A stretch of DNA of 64,000 nt from CAMLHP01 sp035712285 (lineage in GTDB: Bacteria > Gemmatimonadota > Gemmatimonadetes > Gemmatimonadales > GWC2-71-9): the NCBI GenBank assembly GCA_035712285.1, contig DASTBA010000044.1, positions 9,883 to 73,882 of the forward strand, read 5' to 3'. The notes below the pieces were generated by a model. The model was not told the DNA's origin. It saw only the letters and a program-made list of their open reading frames with translations, and did no database searches. Positions within the stretch are counted from its first letter, which is position 1, and each line of letters starts with the position of its first letter. Below, in pieces: positions 16,242-27,019 of the stretch. Made by a program: the position numbers and the translations under genes.

Positions 16242-17560
16242 TGCGGCTCGCGGTCATCGGCAGCGGGTACGTCGGTCTCGTGGCCGGTGCCTGTTTCGCG
16301 GAGACGGGCAACGAGGTGGTCTGCGTGGAACGGGACGCCGGGCGGGTCGGCCGGCTCAGGACCGGCGACATGCCGCTCTTCGAGCCCGGACTCGAGCCGC
16401 TGCTGCGCCGGAACCAGGCCGAGGGGCGGCTGCGCTTCACGACCGACCTGCGGGAGGCGGTGACGCACGCGTCGCTGCTCTTCATCGCCGTCGGGACCCC
16501 GGCGGCGGACGACGGTGGGGCGGACATCTCCCTGGTGCTGGAGGTGGCGGAGGCGATCGCCCGGCTCGCCACCAGGCCGGTGACGCTGGTGCTCAAGTCC
16601 ACGGTGCCGGTCGGGACGGCGGCCCGGGTCGCCGCCGCCGTGGCCCGCGTGACGCCGGTGCCGGTGGCGGTGGCGTCGAATCCGGAGTTCCTCAAGGAAG
16701 GCGCCGCGGTGGATGACTTCATGCATCCCGACCGCGTGATCGTCGGCACCGACAGCGAAGCGGTGCGCAGCCTGCTGGGCGAGCTGTATGCGCCGTACAC
16801 CCGCCGGGGCGGGGACCGGATCCTGTTCATGGACAGCGCCTCTGCGGAGCTCACCAAGTATGCCGCCAACGCGATGCTGGCCACGCGGGTGTCGTTCATG
16901 AACCAGATGGCGGTGCTCTGCGAGGCGGTCGGCGCCGACGTGGCCCTGGTCCGGAACGGCATCGGTTCGGACCGTCGCATCGGGCGGGCGTTTCTCTATC
17001 CCGGCCCGGGGTTCGGCGGATCCTGCTTCCCCAAGGACCTGCGAGCGCTCCGCCGCATGGGGGAGATGCAAGGCGTCTCGCTGGACCTCGTGGCGGCCGT
17101 GGAAGCGGTCAACCATCGCCAGCGGGAGCTGATCTTCCGGAAGGTCGAGCAGGCGGCCGGCGGCGTCCGGGGCCGGACGGTGGCGATCTGGGGACTCGCG
17201 TTCAAGGCGGAGACCGATGACATCCGGGAAAGCCCGGCGATCATCCTGGCGGAGCGGTTGCTCGAGGGCGGGGCGGTGGTGCAGGCGCACGATCCGGAGG
17301 CGATGCCCGCGGCGGAGCGCCACTTCGGAAACCGGATCCGCCTCGCACCCGAGCCCTATGCCGCATTGGCGGGAGCCGACGTGCTTGTCGTGATGACCGA
17401 ATGGCTGGTCTACCGCACGCCCGACTTCAGCCGGATTGCGAGCCTGCTGCGGCATCCGGCCCTGGTGGATGGCCGGAATCTGTACGACCCGCTGCGGGTA
17501 CGGGCGGCGGGACTGACCTATGACGGTGTGGGGCGGCAGGCCACGCCGCCGCCAGCGTAA
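16241..17560 (+). CDS. ugd: UDP-glucose 6-dehydrogenase
   Basis: Oxidises UDP-glucose to UDP-glucuronate for acidic surface polysaccharides. 439 residues with VIGSGYVGLVAG (5-16) at the N-terminus, NPEFLKEG near 147-154, and the catalytic Cys262 in GPGFGGSCFPKD, the GGSCFPKD form of UDP-glucose dehydrogenases. The C-terminal domain includes FKAETDDIRESPA. The GTG start overlaps the wbpA stop by one base. Having two related dehydrogenases of different specificity in tandem means the cell makes both UDP-GlcA and UDP-GlcNAcA from one transcript. Confidence 0.92.
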   Translation: MRLAVIGSGYVGLVAGACFAETGNEVVCVERDAGRVGRLRTGDMPLFEPGLEPLLRRNQAEGRLRFTTDLREAVTHASLLFIAVGTPAADDGGADISLVLEVAEAIARLATRPVTLVLKSTVPVGTAARVAAAVARVTPVPVAVASNPEFLKEGAAVDDFMHPDRVIVGTDSEAVRSLLGELYAPYTRRGGDRILFMDSASAELTKYAANAMLATRVSFMNQMAVLCEAVGADVALVRNGIGSDRRIGRAFLYPGPGFGGSCFPKDLRALRRMGEMQGVSLDLVAAVEAVNHRQRELIFRKVEQAAGGVRGRTVAIWGLAFKAETDDIRESPAIILAERLLEGGAVVQAHDPEAMPAAERHFGNRIRLAPEPYAALAGADVLVVMTEWLVYRTPDFSRIASLLRHPALVDGRNLYDPLRVRAAGLTYDGVGRQATPPPA

Positions 17561-17569
17561 GGGGCGAAC

Positions 17570-18274
17570 ATGCAGCCAAGCACTGACCAGCTGATGATGC
17601 GGGCGCGCGAGCGGTTTGTGCTCCAGGACTATCACGGCGCCGTGTACCTGCTGGAGGAGATCACCTCCCAGGGGAATGCATTTGCCGATGCGCACCACCT
17701 GCTCGGCGTGTCGCTGTCCCTCCTGGGCCACACCGAGCGCGCCCTGGAGGAGTTTGACCGTGCCCTGGCGCTGAATCCGCGCTATCTCGAAGCGCTGATT
17801 CACCGCGGATTGCTCCTGAACCAGCTCGGACTGTCGCGCGAGGCGGAGGAGTGCTTCCGGCGGGCGTCGCTGGCGGACACCGGCAATGTGCGCGGCTTCG
17901 CCGCGCCGGTCGCCGCGCAGCTGGCGAACCGCCACGCCGAGCTGGCCCACGCCTATGCCGAGGTGGGCGCCCTCGACCTGGCCGCCGAGCAGTACCGCCG
18001 TGCGCTGGAACTGGGGCCGACGTTCCACGACTTGCGGTATCGCCTGGCCCGGGTGCTGCTGGAATCCGGCCGGGCGCTGGAGGCGCGGGAGGAACTGGAG
18101 CAGGTGGTCGCGGCACGGCCGGCGTTCCTGGATGCCGGTGCGGCACTGGGGCTCGCGCGTTATCTGTCCGGGGACGCCGACGGTGCGCGCGAAGTATGGG
18201 AAAACCTGCTCTCGCACCGGCCGGACAATCCCCGGGTGCAGGCCTATCTCCACATGGTGGGGCGGCCCGAGTGA
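17570..18274 (+). CDS. TPR-repeat protein
   Basis: 234 residues made almost entirely of tetratricopeptide repeats. About five are visible, for example HLLGVSLSLLGHTERALEEFDRALALNP, LAHAYAEVGALDLAAEQYRRALELGP and ARVLLESGRALEAREELEQVV (each quoted in part only as pattern). No signal peptide or membrane segment, so probably cytoplasmic scaffold. It starts nine bases after ugd and its TGA overlaps the GTG of the next gene, linking the sugar operon to the bamD-nadD-secA group. Specific partner unknown. Confidence 0.75.
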   Translation: MQPSTDQLMMRARERFVLQDYHGAVYLLEEITSQGNAFADAHHLLGVSLSLLGHTERALEEFDRALALNPRYLEALIHRGLLLNQLGLSREAEECFRRASLADTGNVRGFAAPVAAQLANRHAELAHAYAEVGALDLAAEQYRRALELGPTFHDLRYRLARVLLESGRALEAREELEQVVAARPAFLDAGAALGLARYLSGDADGAREVWENLLSHRPDNPRVQAYLHMVGRPE

Positions 18275-19182
18275 GGACCGCGCTGCTGGCCGGGATGCTG
18301 ATCTGCGCCGGTTGCACCAGGGGCGGGCATCGCGAGCGCGACGGCGATCGTCTCTACTTGCGCGGGAACTACGGGGCAGCGCTCCGGACGTATAGTGCGC
18401 TCGCGGCGGCGCACGGCGCACCGCAGCTCTGGGCCAAGACGGCTGCGGCGGCGCTGCATGCCGGTCGCCTGGATACGGCCGTGACCGCGCTCGTTGCCTT
18501 GGCGGACGCGGACTCGTCCCGGCGCACCGAAGCGGGCGACGGCCTGGCCGAGGTGGCACGGCGTGCCGCCCGGGATCATCGTCCCGGAACGCTGGCGGCC
18601 GCCGTGAGCGGCTTGCTCCGGGTCGCGCCGTCGTGGCGGGTCACCAGCTTCGCCTATGCCCTGGTGCAGGATGGGTCGCTCAGCCCGGCGATGGAAGCGA
18701 GGATGCTGCCGCTGGCGCTCGCCGGAGCGCCGGATGCCGGAACCTTCGACTCGCTGCTGCTCCGGTATGGTGCGCTGCTGGCGAGCCACGGCGCGTGCGC
18801 GGACGCGGCGTACGCCTACCGCGGGGTGGCGCGCCGCACGCCGGATCCGCTGCTCAAGGATTCGGCCAGCGCCGGCTATGCCACCTGCGCGCTCCGGCTC
18901 GGCGTGACCGCATTCGACTCGAACGACGTGATCGGGGCGGACCGGTGGTTCGGCCGGGCGGCGCGCGCGGACAGCGGAAACTGGACCGGCCGCCGGGCGC
19001 TGATCGGCCTGGGCGATGCGCGCCTCCGCCAGGGGGACCCGATCGCCGCGGCGATCGCCTGGCAGCGGGTGGCCGGCATGAGCGGCGGAGCCGATTCTCT
19101 GGGACAGGTGGCACGGGCGCGCCTTCGCGCGCTCGCCCCTGCAGCTACAATGCGTGACAGCTCCAGGACGGGAGTACCATGA
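18271..19182 (+). CDS. Putative lipoprotein with TPR-like helices
   Basis: 303 residues, GTG start overlapping the previous stop (GTGA). The N-terminus RTALLAGMLICAGCT is a short signal sequence with a possible lipidation Cys at position 15. The -3 residue is Cys rather than Leu, so the lipobox is atypical. The rest is helical and Ala/Arg-rich, with repeat-like segments (YLRGNYGAALRTYSALAAAHG; GDARLRQGDPIAAAIAWQRV) resembling TPR or Sel1-type repeats. It overlaps bamD by four bases and may cooperate with it at the outer membrane, but that is inferred only from position. Confidence 0.6.
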   Translation: MRTALLAGMLICAGCTRGGHRERDGDRLYLRGNYGAALRTYSALAAAHGAPQLWAKTAAAALHAGRLDTAVTALVALADADSSRRTEAGDGLAEVARRAARDHRPGTLAAAVSGLLRVAPSWRVTSFAYALVQDGSLSPAMEARMLPLALAGAPDAGTFDSLLLRYGALLASHGACADAAYAYRGVARRTPDPLLKDSASAGYATCALRLGVTAFDSNDVIGADRWFGRAARADSGNWTGRRALIGLGDARLRQGDPIAAAIAWQRVAGMSGGADSLGQVARARLRALAPAATMRDSSRTGVP

Positions 19183-19958
19183 CGGTTCGCCGCTTCTTGC
19201 CCCTGTTGCTGCTGTCCGGTGCGTGCAGTTCCGCCACCGGGCGGGGCGCCGTCACGACTCCCGCCGGCGGTTCCGACGCCCTCAATACCACGCAGCTGGA
19301 CTCGCTCTGGAGCCAGGCGAATGCCGCCTACCAGGCCGGCAAGTGGCGGAAGGCCATCGAGGAAGTGGAGCGCTTCAACCTGGAGGCGCCGCGGGACGAT
19401 GCGCGCCGGGTGGAGGCGCACTACCTGCTTGGCGAGGCGCACCTGGCGGGCCACCAGCGGCTGGAGGCGGCGCGGGAGTTCCGGCGGGTGAGCGACGAGA
19501 CGCCCACCCACAAGCTGGCGCCCGAGGCGCTGCTGCACGTGGGCGATGCCTATGCCGAGCTCTGGCGCCGGCCGGAACTGGACCCGACCTACGGCCAGAC
19601 GGCGCTGTCCACCTATCAGGAACTGGTCAACCGCTATCCCGATTCCGACGCGGCGACCCAGGCCAAGGCGCGCATTGACGACCTGAACGACAAGTTCGCC
19701 CTCAAGGAGTACAAGGCGGCGAGGTACTACCTCCGCTTCAAGGCGTGGGACTCCGCCGTCATCTACCTGCGGGATGTGCTGGCGACGTATCCCCGCGCCC
19801 AAGTGGCGCCCCAGGCGCTCGTGGACCTGATCGCCACCTACCGGACGCTGGGGTACGTGGAGGATGCCGAGCAGACCTGCGGGTACCTGCGCCGCTTCCA
19901 CCCGGGCGCGGCCGGCACCGACCGCGTCTGTCCCACGAAGTCCCCGCAGGGACCCTGA
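19179..19958 (+). CDS. bamD: Outer-membrane assembly lipoprotein BamD
   Basis: Lipoprotein component of the BAM complex that inserts beta-barrels into the outer membrane. 259 residues with a signal peptide and lipobox LSGAC, lipidated Cys16. The mature part has TPR repeats (residues about 40-245), including YQAGKWRKAIEEVERF, YLLGEAHLAGHQRLEAAREF and the YLRDVLATYPRAQVAPQAL repeat, typical of the YfiO/BamD family. It is followed directly by nadD, whose ATG shares a base with the bamD stop. BamA is not in this window. Confidence 0.82.
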   Translation: MTVRRFLPLLLLSGACSSATGRGAVTTPAGGSDALNTTQLDSLWSQANAAYQAGKWRKAIEEVERFNLEAPRDDARRVEAHYLLGEAHLAGHQRLEAAREFRRVSDETPTHKLAPEALLHVGDAYAELWRRPELDPTYGQTALSTYQELVNRYPDSDAATQAKARIDDLNDKFALKEYKAARYYLRFKAWDSAVIYLRDVLATYPRAQVAPQALVDLIATYRTLGYVEDAEQTCGYLRRFHPGAAGTDRVCPTKSPQGP

Positions 19959-20535
19959 TGCCCATCGGCCTGTTCGGGGGATCGTTCGATCCCATCCACC
20001 ATGGCCACCTCATCGTCGCGCGCTCGGCGCTGGAACAGCTCGGACTGGACGAAGTCCGGTTTGTTCCGGCACGGGAGCAGCCGTTCAAGGTGGGCACCCA
20101 CGGTGCCGCGGCCTCGCACCGCGCACGCATGGTGGAACTGGCGATCGAAGGCGAGCCGGGATTCCGGCTCGAGCGCACGGAACTGGAGCGGTCCGGTCCC
20201 TCGTTTACCGTGGATACCTTGCGGGCGCTGCACGCACGCGAGCCCGGCGTCGAATGGACGCTGCTGCTCGGTGAGGACACCGTCCGGGATCTGCCCAAGT
20301 GGCGGGAGCCCGAAGCGGTGGCGCAGCTGGCCCGTATCGCGGTCTTCGCCCGGCCCGGCACGCCGGCCCCGGCTCCGATGGAGCCGGCCTGGCGCCGGAT
20401 TCGGGTGCCGCTGGTGGAGATCTCCGCCACCGAGGTGCGGCGCCGGGTGCGCGAGGGCCATTCGATTCGTTACTGGGTTCCGGACGCCGTGGCGGCCTAC
20501 GTCACGGCCAACGGGCTCTATCGGGATGACGGCAC

Positions 20536-20539
<4 letters not shown>
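19958..20539 (+). CDS. nadD: Nicotinate-nucleotide adenylyltransferase
   Basis: Adenylates nicotinate mononucleotide in NAD synthesis. 193 residues starting at the ATG that overlaps the bamD stop. The nucleotidyltransferase signature GSFDPIHHGH (residues 8-17) and the C-terminal ISATEVRRRVREG (the ISxTxIR motif) are clear. GEDTVRDLPKWREP matches the NadD LGxDxxxxLxxW region. The longer frame upstream is just bamD read in another register. Its stop overlaps the secA ATG (ATGA). Confidence 0.92.
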
Positions 20540-23646
<3,107 letters not shown>

Positions 23647-23708
23647 CCGCCTCTTACCAGAATCCTCGTTCGGGATGAAATTGCAGGGTCACCCGACACC
23701 AGGGCACG

Positions 23709-26648
23709 ATGTCCCCACGAACGAAGCGCCGCTCGGCGGGCCGGACCCCGGCTCGCAAGCGGCGCGGCACCCTTGCGCAGCGCCAGTCGGCGCTGCTGCG
23801 ACTCTCCGCCGAAGTGGCGGCGGCGTATGACGAGGCGGAAGTCTGCGAGCGGGTCGTGCGTGGCCTTCGCGACGAGGCCCTCGGCTACGATTTCCTCGGC
23901 ATGTTCCTGCTCGACGAGCAGGGCGACCGGGTGCTCAAGGCCAGCGCCGGCTGGCCGGATGCTCCCGCCGGCTGGCGGGTCCGTCCCGGCGAGGGGCTGA
24001 GCGACCGCGCCATCCGGGACGGGCAGCTGCATTACACGCCGCAGGTCCGGGCCGAACGCAGCTATCTCCCCAGTCTCAACTCGGGCTCCGAAGTCGACGT
24101 CCCGCTGCGCGTGGACGACCAGACCGTCGGCGTGCTGGTGGTGGAAAGCGCCGATCCCGAGGCCTTCACGCCGGCCGACTTCAAGGTGCTCTCCGCCGTG
24201 GCGGACTTCGCGAGCCTTGCCATCGGACGGGCGCGCCTGCTGGTCAGCGCCCGCCGCCGCGCCGACGAACAGCAGGCCCTGCTCGATACCATGGCCGACC
24301 TCTCGGGCCAGCTGGAACTCAGCAAGCTGCTCCACGCGGTGCTGGGGCGCGCGGTGGCCCTGCTGGGCGTGACCGGCGGGGAACTCGCCATCTTCGAGGA
24401 GGCCACCGAGGAACTGGTGGTCGTCGCGAGCGAGGGCATCTCGCGGGACTCCACCGGCACCCGCCTCAGGCTGGGCGAAGGCGCCATGGGGAAAGTTGCG
24501 GTGTCCCACGAGCCGCTCATCATCCCGAATTACGATCGCTGGGCCGGGCGTTCCGCCAAGTACTCCGACGTACGGGACACGGTGCAGGCGGTCATGGTGG
24601 CGCCCTTGCTGATCGGCACCCGGCTGGTGGGCGCCATTGCCAGCACCCACGCTGATCCCACCCGCCACTTCGGCGCCGACGATCTCCGGCTGCTGCAGCT
24701 GTTCGCCCCGCAGGCCGCCATCGCCATCGAGAACGCCCGGCTCTACACCTCGGCGCAGCGCCAGAAGGAGTACTTCGAGGCGGTGGTGCTCAACAGCCCG
24801 GTGGCGATCGTGACCCTCGAGCTGGACGGGCGCATCACCTCGCTCAACCCGGCCTTCGAGCGGCTGTTCGGGTACGCGCGGGAGGAAGCGCTGGGCCGGG
24901 ACCTGGACAGCCTCATCAACGACGAGCAGACCCTGGCCGAGGCCAACCAGTACACCACGCTCGCGACCCACCACACCGCCAAGGGCATCGGCCGCCGCCG
25001 CCGGAAGGACGGGACAGTGCTCGACGTGGAACTCGCCGGCGTGCCGGTGAGCGTCGAGGGACGGAATGTCGGGATCATGGCCCTGTATCACGATGTCACC
25101 GACCTGCTCAAGGCCAAGTCTGAGGCCGAGTCGGCCAACCAGGCCAAGAGCCGGTTCCTGGCCAACATGAGCCACGAGCTCCGGACCCCGCTCAACGCGA
25201 TCATCGGTTACAGCGAGATGCTGAAGGAGGACGCCGAGGAGTCCGGCGACGAGACGACGGTGGCGGACCTGGACAAGATCCGGTCGTCGGGCAAGCACCT
25301 GCTCGCGCTCATCAACGATGTGCTCGATCTCTCGAAGATCGAGGCCGGCAAGATGGAGCTGTACTTCGAGACCTTCGACGTCCGGACCCTGGTGGACGAC
25401 GTGGCCATGACGGTGCGGCCCCTGATGGCGCAGAACGCCAACACCCTCGAGGTGGAATGCGCAGCCGGCGTCGGGCTGCTCCGGGCGGACCTTACCAAGG
25501 TGCGCCAGATGCTCCTCAACCTGCTCTCGAACGCGAGCAAGTTCACCGAGCACGGGGTGGTGCGCCTCGGGGTGCACCGGCGCACCGGGGCAGGGGGGAC
25601 CCAGCTGGAGTTCAGCGTGACCGACTCGGGAATCGGGATGACGCCGGAGCAGGTGGGGCGGCTGTTCGAGGCGTTCTCGCAGGCCGAGGCCTCCACCACC
25701 CGCAAGTACGGCGGCACCGGCCTCGGCCTCGCCATCACGCGCAAGTTCTGCGAGATGATGGGCGGGACGGTGGAGGTCCGGAGCGAGCCCGGCGTGGGCT
25801 CGACCTTCACGGTGCGGCTGCCCGACAACACCGAGCGCGGGGCGGACGCCGGCGCGCCCCAGGAGCCCGCCACCGTCGCGCGCACCGCGGCGACCCGGGT
25901 GCTCGTCGTGGATGACGAGGAATCGGTGCGCACCCTCATGCGACGGTTCCTGGCGCGGGAGGGCTACGACGTCGAGGAAGCGAGCACCGGCCCGGAGGGC
26001 CTGCGGAAGGCGCGCGAGCGCCGGCCCGATGCGATCACGCTGGACGTGATGATGCCGGGCATGGACGGCTGGGAGGTCCTGGCCGCGCTCAAGGCGGACC
26101 CGGAGCTGGCAGAGATCCCGGTGGTGATGCTGACGGTGGTGGGCGACCGGAAGCTGGGCTATGCCCTCGGCGCATCCGAGTTCGTCACCAAGCCGATCGA
26201 CCGGGAACTGCTGCGGCGGGTGCTGGCGCGCTACCGGACTGGCGCCTCGAGCGGCCCGGTGCTGGTGGTGGAGGACGACCCCGCCACGGCGGAACTGCTC
26301 CGGCGCACCCTCGAGGGCGAAGGCTGGCGGGTGGTGCTGGCGCCGAACGGACGCGCGGGACTGGAGCGCTTCGACGCCGAGCCGCCGGCCCTGGTCCTGC
26401 TGGACCTCATGATGCCGGAGATGGACGGGTTCACCTTCATCGAGACCGTGCGCGCGGCGCCGCGGGAGAGCCGGGTGCCGATCGTGGTGGTCACGGCGCG
26501 GGACCTGAGCGCCGAGGATCACCAGCGCCTCAACGGGCACGTGGCCGCGGTGCTGCACAAGGGCGGGTACTCCCGCGACGAACTGCTGTCGGAAGTGGCG
26601 TCGCGACTCGGTACGCGGCTCGGCGTGCCGCGGAAGGGGGAGGGCTGA
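23709..26648 (+). CDS. Hybrid sensor histidine kinase: GAF-GAF-PAS-HisKA-HATPase-REC-REC
   Basis: 979 residues, no membrane segments, so a soluble sensor. Domains in order: basic N-terminus; GAF about 28-178; GAF about 190-345; PAS about 352-465; HisKA with phosphoacceptor His489 in MSHELRTPLN; HATPase with N-box Asn604/Asn608, DSGIG (639-643) and GGTGLGL (668-674); REC1 with Asp735/736, phosphoacceptor Asp779 and Lys828; REC2 with Asp856/857, Asp899 and Lys951. All catalytic residues are intact. The TGA overlaps the ATG of a lone receiver. The input ligand cannot be told; GAF and PAS domains often bind small molecules, haem or flavin. Confidence 0.9.
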   Translation: MSPRTKRRSAGRTPARKRRGTLAQRQSALLRLSAEVAAAYDEAEVCERVVRGLRDEALGYDFLGMFLLDEQGDRVLKASAGWPDAPAGWRVRPGEGLSDRAIRDGQLHYTPQVRAERSYLPSLNSGSEVDVPLRVDDQTVGVLVVESADPEAFTPADFKVLSAVADFASLAIGRARLLVSARRRADEQQALLDTMADLSGQLELSKLLHAVLGRAVALLGVTGGELAIFEEATEELVVVASEGISRDSTGTRLRLGEGAMGKVAVSHEPLIIPNYDRWAGRSAKYSDVRDTVQAVMVAPLLIGTRLVGAIASTHADPTRHFGADDLRLLQLFAPQAAIAIENARLYTSAQRQKEYFEAVVLNSPVAIVTLELDGRITSLNPAFERLFGYAREEALGRDLDSLINDEQTLAEANQYTTLATHHTAKGIGRRRRKDGTVLDVELAGVPVSVEGRNVGIMALYHDVTDLLKAKSEAESANQAKSRFLANMSHELRTPLNAIIGYSEMLKEDAEESGDETTVADLDKIRSSGKHLLALINDVLDLSKIEAGKMELYFETFDVRTLVDDVAMTVRPLMAQNANTLEVECAAGVGLLRADLTKVRQMLLNLLSNASKFTEHGVVRLGVHRRTGAGGTQLEFSVTDSGIGMTPEQVGRLFEAFSQAEASTTRKYGGTGLGLAITRKFCEMMGGTVEVRSEPGVGSTFTVRLPDNTERGADAGAPQEPATVARTAATRVLVVDDEESVRTLMRRFLAREGYDVEEASTGPEGLRKARERRPDAITLDVMMPGMDGWEVLAALKADPELAEIPVVMLTVVGDRKLGYALGASEFVTKPIDRELLRRVLARYRTGASSGPVLVVEDDPATAELLRRTLEGEGWRVVLAPNGRAGLERFDAEPPALVLLDLMMPEMDGFTFIETVRAAPRESRVPIVVVTARDLSAEDHQRLNGHVAAVLHKGGYSRDELLSEVASRLGTRLGVPRKGEG

Positions 26649-27019
26649 TGTCGCGGGTGCTGCTGGTGGAGGACAACGAGCTCAACCGGGACATGCTTTC
26701 CCGCCGCCTCCGCAAGAAGGGGTTCGAGGTGGACATGGCCTTCGACGGCGCGCAGGGCGTGGCGATGGCGCGGGACGGGGCCTACGACATCATCCTGATG
26801 GACATGAGCCTGCCGGTCATTGACGGGTGGGAGGCGGCCCGGCAGATCCGCGCCACTGGCGGGCTCGCCGCGGTGCCGATCATCGCCCTTACGGCGCACG
26901 CCATGGCCGGCGATCGCGAGAAGGCGCTCGAGGCCGGCTGCAGCGACTACGACACGAAGCCGGTGGAGATCGAGCGGCTCCTGGCCAAGATGGCGGCGCT
27001 GCTGGGCGGCGGCGGGTGA
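26648..27019 (+). CDS. Single-domain response regulator (CheY-like receiver)
   Basis: 123 residues forming one receiver domain and nothing else. Acidic pocket Glu8/Asp9, phosphoacceptor Asp52 in LMDMSLP and Lys104 in TKP are present. ALTAHAM and CSDYDTKPVE place it among the DivK-like receivers that relay phosphate rather than bind DNA. It starts on the last base of the histidine kinase gene and its stop overlaps the GTG of the next gene, so all three are coupled. Probably a phosphate shuttle between the hybrid kinase and other partners, or a diffusible output. Confidence 0.88.
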   Translation: MSRVLLVEDNELNRDMLSRRLRKKGFEVDMAFDGAQGVAMARDGAYDIILMDMSLPVIDGWEAARQIRATGGLAAVPIIALTAHAMAGDREKALEAGCSDYDTKPVEIERLLAKMAALLGGGG

